A DNA stretch of 7,711 bases from HGM10836 sp964430375 (lineage in GTDB: Bacteria; Bacillota_I; Bacilli_A; RF39; UBA660): contig CAYSEZ010000052.1 in assembly GCA_964430375.1 (NCBI GenBank), positions 1-7,711 of the forward strand, given 5' to 3'. Positions within the stretch are counted from its first letter, which is position 1. Each line of letters starts with the position of its first letter. The notes beneath the pieces are model-generated. The model worked only from the letters and a program-made list of their open reading frames with translations, was not told where the DNA came from and did no database searches. The translations under genes and the position numbers were made by a program. Shown in pieces: positions 1 to 6,061 of this stretch.

Positions 1-1681
1 AGAATGTATCTTTTAATGAGTACACACCATTACTATATGTTACATCATTTCCATACATTATTTCATTTGTTAATGTCGATGTTTCTTTGCTTGTGTATTC
101 ATATCTTTTTCCATGCATATATCCAATATCTGCCGGAGATGTAAAGTTTCCATTAAATAAACTAGTAAATGCTACCGAATCATCTCCTGTGTTATTACAT
201 ACTCCATCAATTGGTAATCCATAATATATTAATTTAGTACCACCAGTTGATGTTGTTCTAACTATTTTCCAACACATATTAGCAAATAATACATTATTAT
301 TTGTTACATTACCTCTGTAGTAATATATTGGATAATCACCTGCATTATCATCTGTTCCATCATATAAGAACACGCCATTATCTCCATTGTTATATGTTAT
401 ACCATTTTCTGTTACATTTGCATCATTTGTATATTTATAATTTATATTTTTTAATCTAACTTGTTTCTCAATTTCTCTATTTATTGTTCCTTCATCATAA
501 TATACATATTCATATAATTTTTCAAAAATGTCATCACTTATTATATTAACTCTAAATTTATATTCATATTTATTAGTTTCACTCCAATTAGATGCATCAG
601 TATCATAATCTATCCATGCTCTTAATCTATATTTTGTTGTTATACTATCTATTTCAGATGTATGTGTATGACTAGCACTATATAATTCATAATTATATAA
701 ACTACTAATTAATTTAGAATCTACTAATACTTCATTAGTTGTTATGTTTTCTAAATATACTTTTATTTGGTTATCATTTAATAAATAATACCCATCTGCA
801 GATTTTCCTCTTTCTATTATTCCTGTTTGTGCTAGAGAAACAAAGTCTAGATTATTTTGAGAAGTCATATCTAGTAGATATTGTAATGTTAAACCATTAA
901 ATTCTTCTACATTTTTTCCTGAACAAAGTTTGCTATATACAGTATATCCTTCTTCATAGTCTTCATCTTCTTCTGTTACTTCTGCTGCATCAAGGAACCA
1001 TAAAGTACAACTTTTAATTTCTTCTTCTGTTGCATTTTTCTTTACTGTCCATTCATGAGTCATATTTACTACCCCAGATGGTTCTAAAATATAAAGTATT
1101 TGAAGGTAATCATCTTCACCAGAATTTGCACTATCTACCGCAGCTTGAGCAGTTAAACCTTCTACTTCTTCCCCTTCACATAATGGTTTGTATGTGTTAT
1201 AAACTTCCTCATAATTTTCATCATCATCTGATACACCTATAACATATTTTACAAGTGCTGTTGCACATTCATTTATTACTTCTTCTGTTGCATTTTCATT
1301 ATAAGAAAAAGTTTGTTTAAATGTTTCAATTAAAGGTTCTATTTCTATAGAATAATTTACTTTTGTAGTAGGATCATTTTCTCCTAGAGATAAGTTTGAT
1401 GTAACAGAAAAATCAAAGTAATTTTCACTTGTTTTACCATCTACATCAGACATTGGTAATGCATCTTCTATACTTATAACATTAGTACTTTCTGTATAAC
1501 TCATAGATATTACTCCTGTAGATATTGAGTTATAGTTACCACTTAATGTTATATTATATATTGCATATGTTATTCCTATTACTAATGTAATTAGAAATAA
1601 TAATAGAATTACCGGAAGGATCTTTTTTAATTTTTGTTTATAGACCCCCCCCCCGGCTTTACATAATTTTACACTTTTCAT
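1..1681 (-). CDS. Large phase-variable surface protein, N-terminal 560 codons (partial)
   Basis: The frame stays open from ATG 1681 to the left edge, so the 3' end is missing. Residues 1-22 are basic and include the glycines coded by the G tract. Residues 21-42 are a strong hydrophobic segment (signal anchor or signal peptide, no lipobox seen), which places the rest outside the cell. Residues 43-125 are beta-rich and threonine/serine-rich, loosely recalling TasA/camelysin-type fibre proteins. Residues about 127-285 hold two copies of an 85-86-residue acidic repeat, each with a cysteine pair (C139/C168 and C225/C253). Residues 450-560 include MCWKIVRTTSTGG and many Tyr/Asn/Gly residues, a style I associate with large secreted proteins of gut Bacillota. 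An in-frame TGA directly precedes ATG 1681, and no other usable ATG exists before the hydrophobic segment. I do not recognise a named family. An adhesin or envelope-fibre role is inference. Confidence 0.8.
   Translation of the reverse strand, partial: MKSVKLCKAGGGVYKQKLKKILPVILLLFLITLVIGITYAIYNITLSGNYNSISTGVISMSYTESTNVISIEDALPMSDVDGKTSENYFDFSVTSNLSLGENDPTTKVNYSIEIEPLIETFKQTFSYNENATEEVINECATALVKYVIGVSDDDENYEEVYNTYKPLCEGEEVEGLTAQAAVDSANSGEDDYLQILYILEPSGVVNMTHEWTVKKNATEEEIKSCTLWFLDAAEVTEEDEDYEEGYTVYSKLCSGKNVEEFNGLTLQYLLDMTSQNNLDFVSLAQTGIIERGKSADGYYLLNDNQIKVYLENITTNEVLVDSKLISSLYNYELYSASHTHTSEIDSITTKYRLRAWIDYDTDASNWSETNKYEYKFRVNIISDDIFEKLYEYVYYDEGTINREIEKQVRLKNINYKYTNDANVTENGITYNNGDNGVFLYDGTDDNAGDYPIYYYRGNVTNNNVLFANMCWKIVRTTSTGGTKLIYYGLPIDGVCNNTGDDSVAFTSLFNGNFTSPADIGYMHGKRYEYTSKETSTLTNEIMYGNDVTYSNGVYSLKDTF
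1645..1654 (-). repeat. Homopolymer G10 tract inside the 5' coding region (contingency locus)
   Basis: Ten consecutive C on the plus strand read as ten G in the surface-protein gene, covering the end of codon 9 through codon 13 and lying before the hydrophobic segment. As written, the frame is open. With nine G, translation would end at the TAA now at 1629-1627. With eleven G it would end at the TAA at 1640-1638. Slipped-strand mispairing would therefore switch the gene on and off. Such a run is starkly out of place in DNA this poor in G and C. Confidence 0.8.
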
Positions 1682-1713
1682 TTGTCAATTAATGTGTAAA
1701 CTTTATTACACAT
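1668..1713 (-). promoter_or_regulatory. Translational leader: 11-codon ORF and two alternative hairpins
   Basis: ATG 1713 opens an 11-codon frame (MCNKVYTLIDK) whose TGA at 1680-1678 overlaps the ATG of the surface gene in an ATGA junction, which would allow translational coupling. Its ATG lies only two bases from the GGAGG, closer than usual. An 8-bp perfect inverted repeat (1713-1706 with 1699-1692, six-base loop) sits between the Shine-Dalgarno and the main start. The right arm can instead pair over seven bases with GTGTAAA at 1674-1668, enclosing the main ATG in the loop. The two foldings exclude each other. The stems are AT-rich and weak, so a regulatory role is inference. Confidence 0.4.
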
Positions 1714-1715
1714 AT

Positions 1716-1723
1716 CCTCCTTC
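1716..1723 (-). promoter_or_regulatory. Shine-Dalgarno GAAGGAGG far from the surface-gene start
   Basis: GAAGGAGG is the best ribosome binding site in this leader. It ends 34 bases before ATG 1681, too far for ordinary initiation, unless the 22-base hairpin at 1692-1713 forms and shortens the gap to about 12 bases, or unless the 11-codon leader ORF is translated and re-initiates at 1681. Confidence 0.65.
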
Positions 1724-1740
1724 TTTATTTTTATGTATTA

Positions 1741-1769
1741 ATCATATCAAAAAAAATACTTTATTTCAA
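1741..1769 (-). promoter_or_regulatory. Sigma-A type promoter of the surface-protein gene
   Basis: The -35 is TTGAAA (1769-1764), the spacer is 17 bases, and the -10 is TATGAT (1746-1741). Each box matches the consensus in five of six positions. Transcription would start near 1734, giving a leader of about 53 bases that carries the Shine-Dalgarno and the hairpins. The -35 box starts in the right arm and runs into the loop of the palindrome at 1744-1784. Confidence 0.6.
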
Positions 1770-1784
1770 GTACTTTTTTGATAT
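1744..1784 (-). terminator. Long AT palindrome: terminator of the 98-aa gene and possible operator
   Basis: Arms ATATC-A8-TACTT and AAGTA-C-T6-GATAT pair over about 17 bp, with a six-base loop, one wobble or mismatch and one bulge. The palindrome begins three bases after the stop of the 98-aa gene and includes a run of eight U in the transcript, which suits an AT-rich intrinsic terminator. It also overlaps the surface-gene promoter, so it could equally be a regulator binding site. Confidence 0.45.
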
Positions 1785-1786
1785 TT

Positions 1787-2083
1787 TTATTTTTCTTCTA
1801 TTTTAATTATATCTTCAATATTAATAGAATCACCATCTAAAGTAATAACTTTTTTACCTATTTTACCTGCAATTTTTGTATTATATTCTTTATCTTTTGT
1901 TACAATCTTTATATTTTTATTAAATATATAAGAATTATTTTTAATTAATCTATCAAGTGTATCTACCGGATCTTCTTTAATTTCTTTTCTTTCTTCTTTT
2001 TCATTAATAAATGAATAATATGCATTTTTATTATTATTTAAATCATGTTCTATTCTTGGTTTAAAAATCTCTGGTTTTTTCAT
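1787..2083 (-). CDS. 98-residue protein of unknown function
   Basis: I chose ATG 2083 because AAAGGAG lies five bases upstream. An earlier in-frame ATG at 2113 lacks a ribosome binding site. The protein is hydrophilic and has no signal peptide or membrane segment. Residues 1-50 are charged and probably disordered (KPRIEHDLNNN, NEKEERKEIKEDP). Residues about 58-98 alternate hydrophobic and polar residues with turns (NIKIVTKDKEYNTKIAGKIG, then KKVITLDGDSINIEDIIKIE), as expected for a small beta-barrel of four or five strands, similar in pattern to Sm-like or spore-coat-type small barrels. That is a pattern comparison only. It is divergent from the RodA-like gene with 67 bp between start codons and ends at a terminator-like palindrome. 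A coat or envelope-associated role is conceivable in a sporulating host but unsupported. Confidence 0.7.
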   Translation of the reverse strand: MKKPEIFKPRIEHDLNNNKNAYYSFINEKEERKEIKEDPVDTLDRLIKNNSYIFNKNIKIVTKDKEYNTKIAGKIGKKVITLDGDSINIEDIIKIEEK

Positions 2084-2131
2084 ATCTTCTCCTTTATTAA
2101 AATTTATGCACAAATGTTATAAAAAATACTT

Positions 2132-2137
2132 TATAAT
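2132..2137 (+). promoter_or_regulatory. Candidate -10 box for the RodA-like gene
   Basis: A perfect TATAAT lies 13 bases before ATG 2151, predicting a start site only about six bases before the codon. I see no convincing -35 at the correct distance. With no Shine-Dalgarno before 2151 either, this would give an almost leaderless mRNA. Confidence 0.3.
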
Positions 2138-2150
2138 ACATAATAATAGT

Positions 2151-3254
2151 ATGAAAAAGAAAATATTTATAGATAAAGAAATACTTATATATTTAAGTTT
2201 ATTTTTTATAATTAGCATAACTTCAATATATAGTTTTACTACATTTTTATATAGTGATAATTTAGTACTTGTAAAAAAACAAATTATATATTATGTACTA
2301 GGAATATTACTTATATTATTAATTAATAAAATAGGTATTAAGAAAATACTTCAAATTAGTACTTATATATATTTAGTAAATGTATTACTTCTTTTATTAG
2401 TTTTAATATTTGGTAAAGAAATAAATGGTATTAAAGCATGGTTTAATATTCCTTATATTGGTTCTTTTCAGCCTAGTGAGTTTATGAAAATAGGTATTAC
2501 TTTATTAGTATGTAAATTAATTAGTGAATTTGATAAGAAAAATAATGGTTTTAAAGATGAGTTTATTTTAATAATAAAAATAGGTATTATAGTACTTATT
2601 CCAAGTATACTTACTTTTTTAGAACCCGATACTGGAGCAGTTATTATTTATTTACTTATTATGTTAATATGTTTATTCATATCAAGTATTAGCAAGAAAT
2701 GGTTTATTTTATTTTTTAGTTTAAGTGTTATTTGTATAGGTTTTATAGTAGGATTATATTTTTTTAATAAAGATTTATTTATTAAGATATTAGGTAGTAA
2801 CTTCTTTTATAGATTAGATAGATTACTTGATTGGACTAATTCATCAGGTATGCAACTAGAAAATTCAGTTATTGCAATAGCATCTAGTAAATTTTTTGGA
2901 AATGGTATTAATAATATATTAATTTATTATCCTGAAGGTCATACTGATTTTATATTTTCTTCTTTTGCTTCGATATATGGTTTATTTGGTATAATTATTC
3001 TTTTTATTACTATAGTTTTATTTGATATTAGAGTGTTAAATATAGGTAAAAAAGTAAATAATAATTATTATAAATATATAATTATAACTTTCTTATGTAT
3101 TATTTTATGGGGACAAATTCAAAATATTTCTATGACTATTGGAATACTTCCTATTATGGGAATTACACTTCCATTCATTAGTTATGGTGGTTCTAGTTTG
3201 TTATCATATATGATTATGTTAGGAATTATTTTAGGTATAGAAAAAGAGTGTTAA
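2151..3254 (+). CDS. RodA/FtsW/SpoVE-family peptidoglycan glycosyltransferase
   Basis: This is a polytopic membrane protein of 367 residues with about ten hydrophobic segments, the usual size for SEDS (shape, elongation, division, sporulation) glycan polymerases, which polymerise lipid II with a partner class B PBP. Family signatures are present: GIKAWFNIPYIGSFQPSEFMK (93-113), the EPDTG loop (158-162), YRLDRL (220-225), the EGHTDFIF loop (262-269) with D266 in the position of the essential Asp, and GILPIMGITLPFISYGGSSLL (331-351). The MTIGILP context is more RodA-like than FtsW-like. A SpoVE role in spore cortex cannot be excluded. The acidic residues normally following the TDFIF loop (GEELG) are replaced by ASIYG (273-277). 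An upstream ATG at 2106 would add 15 polar residues, but neither start has a Shine-Dalgarno. I prefer 2151 because TATAAT lies between the two. Confidence 0.88.
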   Translation: MKKKIFIDKEILIYLSLFFIISITSIYSFTTFLYSDNLVLVKKQIIYYVLGILLILLINKIGIKKILQISTYIYLVNVLLLLLVLIFGKEINGIKAWFNIPYIGSFQPSEFMKIGITLLVCKLISEFDKKNNGFKDEFILIIKIGIIVLIPSILTFLEPDTGAVIIYLLIMLICLFISSISKKWFILFFSLSVICIGFIVGLYFFNKDLFIKILGSNFFYRLDRLLDWTNSSGMQLENSVIAIASSKFFGNGINNILIYYPEGHTDFIFSSFASIYGLFGIIILFITIVLFDIRVLNIGKKVNNNYYKYIIITFLCIILWGQIQNISMTIGILPIMGITLPFISYGGSSLLSYMIMLGIILGIEKEC

Positions 3255-3271
3255 ATTAATTTTTTAAACAC
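3248..3271. terminator. Weak bidirectional hairpin spanning two convergent stop codons
   Basis: GTGTT (3248-3252) pairs with AACAC (3267-3271), with an A/T-rich interior that adds about three pairs and gives U-rich flanks in both directions. It contains the stop codons of both the RodA-like gene and the ATPase gene, so it could end both transcripts. The stem is short. Confidence 0.35.
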
Positions 3272-4530
3272 CCTATTGGTACAACAAGCACACCATCTTC
3301 TCTTTTATAAGCATATTTTGAATTAGCAGTTAAAATCATTAAAAATGATGGTTTATTCATTTTATCTGTATCAATTTTATTTTGTAATTTAATTAAGGTT
3401 GAAGCAGCACTTTCTATTAGTTTGTCTCCACCTAGTTTTATTTCTATTAATCCATATGAACCATTTCTTAAATGAATTACTGCATCACATTCTAAATCAT
3501 TAGCATCTTTATAATGATAAACTTTTCCATTTATACTTTCTGCATATACTCTTAAATCTCTTATACATAATGTTTCAAAAATCAAACCAAAAGTATTTAA
3601 ATCATTTAGTAAATCATTAGGACCTAGTCCAAGAGCTGCTACTGCGATAGATGGATCAACAAAATATCTAGTATCTGATGTTCTTATAGCGGTTTTACTT
3701 CTAAGATTTGGATTCCAAGAGGGAGACTCTTCTACTACAAATATTTTCTTTAATGCATTTATATAAGATAATATAGTATCTGTATCTAATGAAAATGAAT
3801 TATTAATTATTATATCATTTTTTAATGTTTCATTTGATGCTTGAGTGCCAATATTTCTAGCATAACTTTTCATTAAGTTTTTTACTCTTTCTGGATTTCT
3901 TGCTATATTATCTACTCTTGATATATCAGAATTTACAATAGAATCATAATAATCAAATGCTTGTTCTAAAGCAATATCTTTTTCCATATAAGTGCTTCTA
4001 GGAAAACCTCCTCTAGCACAAAGATAAGCAATATCTTCTAAAGATAAAGGATTTATACCACTTATTTTATAATCAGAAGTAAATAAACTTAATAAACTAA
4101 CTGAACCATTTGATTCTAAAGATTCAAATAAAGTCATTGGCCTCATAATAAGTCTTGCGAATCTACCAGTTCCAGTATGGGTTACTTCGCTCATATCAGC
4201 AGGAACAGATGATCCTGTTAAAATAAATTGTCCTTCCATAGAACGATGATCTACTTCAAATCTTACTGCATCCCAAAGTTTTGGTGCTATTTGCCACTCA
4301 TCAATCAATCTTGGTACTTCTCCAGATAAAAGTAAACTTGGATTTAAATCTACTAATGTAAGATTTTGCGTTTTTTCTTCTGGGTTTGCCATATACAAAA
4401 TACTATTTGAAAACTGTTCTGCAGTTGTCGTTTTTCCACACCATTTAGGTCCTTCGATTAAAACTGCTCCAGCACCTTTTAATTTTTTTTCAAGTAATGT
4501 GTCTACAATTCTTTTTCTATATTCTTTCAT
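3256..4530 (-). CDS. AAA_14 / DUF4143 family ATPase
   Basis: The protein has 424 residues, typical for this family of stand-alone P-loop ATPases of unsettled function. The N-terminal AAA_14 domain shows Walker A GPKWCGKT (27-34), a Walker B-like VPRLIDEW with D77/E78, the sensor-like ILTGSS (103-108) and GTGRF (120-124). The C-terminal DUF4143 part ends in a PD-(D/E)XK-like core: E319, D349 in ECDAVI and EIK (363-365). This suggests nucleic-acid binding or a degenerate nuclease fold. ATG 4530 is chosen because GAGGGG lies six bases upstream. An in-frame TTG at 4548 would put that site inside the gene. No toxin, transposase or partner gene adjoins it. It ends one base from the convergent RodA-like gene. 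It has its own promoter with a triple direct repeat upstream, hinting at specific regulation. Confidence 0.92.
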   Translation of the reverse strand: MKEYRKRIVDTLLEKKLKGAGAVLIEGPKWCGKTTTAEQFSNSILYMANPEEKTQNLTLVDLNPSLLLSGEVPRLIDEWQIAPKLWDAVRFEVDHRSMEGQFILTGSSVPADMSEVTHTGTGRFARLIMRPMTLFESLESNGSVSLLSLFTSDYKISGINPLSLEDIAYLCARGGFPRSTYMEKDIALEQAFDYYDSIVNSDISRVDNIARNPERVKNLMKSYARNIGTQASNETLKNDIIINNSFSLDTDTILSYINALKKIFVVEESPSWNPNLRSKTAIRTSDTRYFVDPSIAVAALGLGPNDLLNDLNTFGLIFETLCIRDLRVYAESINGKVYHYKDANDLECDAVIHLRNGSYGLIEIKLGGDKLIESAASTLIKLQNKIDTDKMNKPSFLMILTANSKYAYKREDGVLVVPIGCLKN

Positions 4531-4552
4531 TTTTATCCCCTCTTTCAAACAA

Positions 4553-4581
4553 ATTATAGCATAAATAATTTTTTAATACAA
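4553..4581 (-). promoter_or_regulatory. Extended -10 promoter of the ATPase gene
   Basis: The perfect extended -10 TGCTATAAT (4561-4553) follows a 17-base spacer from a weak -35, TTGTAT (4581-4576). Transcription would start near 4546, about 16 bases before ATG 4530. The weak -35 with a repeat cluster starting five bases upstream is the arrangement expected for an activator-dependent promoter. Confidence 0.6.
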
Positions 4582-4586
4582 TACTT

Positions 4587-4655
4587 TTCGGTTATTTGTA
4601 GCATTTTTGTTCGGTTATTTGTGGTTTTTTTATTCGGTTATTTGTGGATTTATAA
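4587..4655. repeat. Three direct repeats, exact 23-bp period, upstream of the ATPase promoter
   Basis: The core TTCGGTTATTTGTRG occurs at 4587-4601, 4610-4624 and 4633-4647, each copy exactly 23 bp after the last. Thirteen core bases are identical in all three, while the eight linker bases vary but are T/A-rich. The array lies just upstream of the ATPase promoter -35. It is not palindromic and is too short for a CRISPR array. It looks like an iteron-type protein binding array, with successive sites about two helical turns apart. Confidence 0.85.
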
Positions 4656-4701
4656 AATGCTTTTATTATATTACTATTATATTATTATATTTAAATATAT
4701 G

Positions 4702-4726
4702 AAAAAAACTAGATTAACTAGTTTTT
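4702..4726 (-). terminator. Intrinsic terminator of the spoVA operon
   Basis: AAAAACTAG and CTAGTTTTT pair perfectly over nine bases around a TTAAT loop, followed by two more U. The stop codon TAG of spoVAE lies inside the left arm, so the terminating ribosome and the hairpin overlap. Confidence 0.8.
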
Positions 4727-5068
4727 AGGTCTAAATATTAAGGCAAATATAAAACTAAATACTATTGCACTTGTTATACCAGAAGCTGTTAAATCAAACA
4801 TACCCATTGCTACTCCCATAAAGCCTGATTCAGTTGTATGAGCAAGTCCTCCATGTATTAGAAGATGTCCAAAACTTGTTATTGGTACTAGAGCTCCACC
4901 ACCTACTTTTAAAATTATTTTATCATAGATATTTGCTATATCTAGAAAGGAGCCTATTACTACAAAAATACTAGTAATATGTCCTGCGGTAAGTTTTGTA
5001 TTATCAAGTATTAATTGTGCAACTAAACATAGAGCACCACAAAATAAAAATGAATAAATATATGTCAT
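4718..5068 (-). CDS. spoVAE: Stage V sporulation protein AE
   Basis: The 116-residue membrane protein matches the SpoVAE (AEb) family in length and signature. Segments are 5-21, 32-48, 58-75 and 97-113. Conserved stretches include DNTKLTAGHI (22-31) and GGGALVPITSFGHLLIHGG (56-74). With SpoVAC it is thought to form the inner-membrane channel that moves calcium dipicolinate into the forespore and out at germination. ATG 5068 overlaps the spoVAD stop in an ATGA junction. Its Shine-Dalgarno GGAGG lies inside the last codons of spoVAD, seven bases upstream, so translation is probably coupled. It is the last gene of the operon, ending inside the terminator. I found no spoVAF or gerA-like gene after it. 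Confidence 0.95.
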   Translation of the reverse strand: MTYIYSFLFCGALCLVAQLILDNTKLTAGHITSIFVVIGSFLDIANIYDKIILKVGGGALVPITSFGHLLIHGGLAHTTESGFMGVAMGMFDLTASGITSAIVFSFIFALIFRPKN

Positions 5069-6060
5069 AGATTTACCTCCAAAGTTACTGCATGTGCTAT
5101 ACCTAATATACTTTGTTTTTGATACAAGTAAGTTGGCGAAAATAAAGCTCCTGTTGTAACTAGTAATACTTTCTTTAGCTTTCCTTCTTTTAACATTTTA
5201 TAAATATATCCATAATTTACTAAAGCACTACATACTGGACCAGATCCCCCAGCTGTTATTTCTTTTTGCTTTTCCATATCATATAACATTACTCCGCAGT
5301 CATTATAATTATCATCTAGTTTTATTTTATAAGTTTTATTTATGTATTCTTTTAATATTTCTTTTCCATAAATTCCTAAATCTCCAGTTAAAATAAGATC
5401 ATAGTCTTCGACTTTTTCATTATTATTTTTTAAATGATTATAAATAGTATCTGCGGCCGCTGGAGCCATAGCTGCTCCCATATTATTTGGATCTTTAAAG
5501 TTTAAATCTACTATTTTACCAATTGTACCACTAGTAATTTTAACATTTGTTTCTTTATTAGTTAAATAAATACTTGCACCACCAGTTGACGTAAAAGTAG
5601 CAGTTTTAGGTTTAGGGGCTCCATACTCTATAGGATTTCTATATTGTTTTTCACTTGTTAAGTTATGTGAACTAGTTGTACATATACAGTTATTTATTTT
5701 ACCACTTTCTATAAAAGTGCTACCAATAATTATACTTTCCATACTTGTTGCACAAGCACTATAAACTCCAAGAAAAGGTATTTTATATTTTTTTACTGCA
5801 TAACTAGTCGCAGTTATCTGATTTAATAAATCTCCACCAATTATAAGATCAATTGCATCTTTTTTTACTTTTATCTTTTTTAAAAGTAGATTAATACTAT
5901 CATTTTGGAGTTTTGTTTCTGATAGTTCTAAAGATTTTTCACCAAAGTAATAATCATCATAAGTTTTATCAAAATATTTACGAAGTGGTCCTTCTTTTTC
6001 AATTAAACCTGCGACAGTACTAGTATTTTCTATATAAACATTATCATATTTTATTGTCAT
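5065..6060 (-). CDS. spoVAD: Stage V sporulation protein AD (DPA-binding)
   Basis: The 331-residue protein, of normal family length, has the thiolase-like fold known for SpoVAD, which binds dipicolinic acid at the SpoVA channel. Visible landmarks are GGDLLNQITATSY (75-87), YSACATSMES (100-109) with C103 at the thiolase nucleophile position, SSHNLTSEKQYRNPIEYGAPKP (130-151), FTSTGGASIYL (156-166), GGSGPVCSA (271-279) and the C-terminal GIAHAVTLE (320-328). No signal peptide is present, so it is cytoplasmic or a peripheral membrane protein of the forespore. ATG 6060 begins one base after the spoVAC stop. Its GGAGG lies in the last codons of spoVAC, five bases upstream. It shares the spoVAC promoter. 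Confidence 0.96.
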   Translation of the reverse strand: MTIKYDNVYIENTSTVAGLIEKEGPLRKYFDKTYDDYYFGEKSLELSETKLQNDSINLLLKKIKVKKDAIDLIIGGDLLNQITATSYAVKKYKIPFLGVYSACATSMESIIIGSTFIESGKINNCICTTSSHNLTSEKQYRNPIEYGAPKPKTATFTSTGGASIYLTNKETNVKITSGTIGKIVDLNFKDPNNMGAAMAPAAADTIYNHLKNNNEKVEDYDLILTGDLGIYGKEILKEYINKTYKIKLDDNYNDCGVMLYDMEKQKEITAGGSGPVCSALVNYGYIYKMLKEGKLKKVLLVTTGALFSPTYLYQKQSILGIAHAVTLEVNL

Positions 6061-6061
6061 A

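Noticed and set aside
1030..1242. 70-residue plus-strand frame
   Set aside because: It lies antisense within the open 560-codon surface-protein frame, has no ribosome binding site and has a composition (many His and Leu) typical of an antisense shadow.
2084..2113. Longer start of the 98-residue gene at 2113
   Set aside because: No ribosome binding site precedes it, and the clear AAAGGAG lies inside the extra stretch, placed for ATG 2083.
4531..4548. TTG start for the ATPase at 4548
   Set aside because: The GAGGGG site lies between it and ATG 4530, at correct spacing only for 4530.
4587..4655. CRISPR array
   Set aside because: The repeats are 13-15 bases with 8-base linkers, far too short for repeats and spacers, and no cas gene is present.
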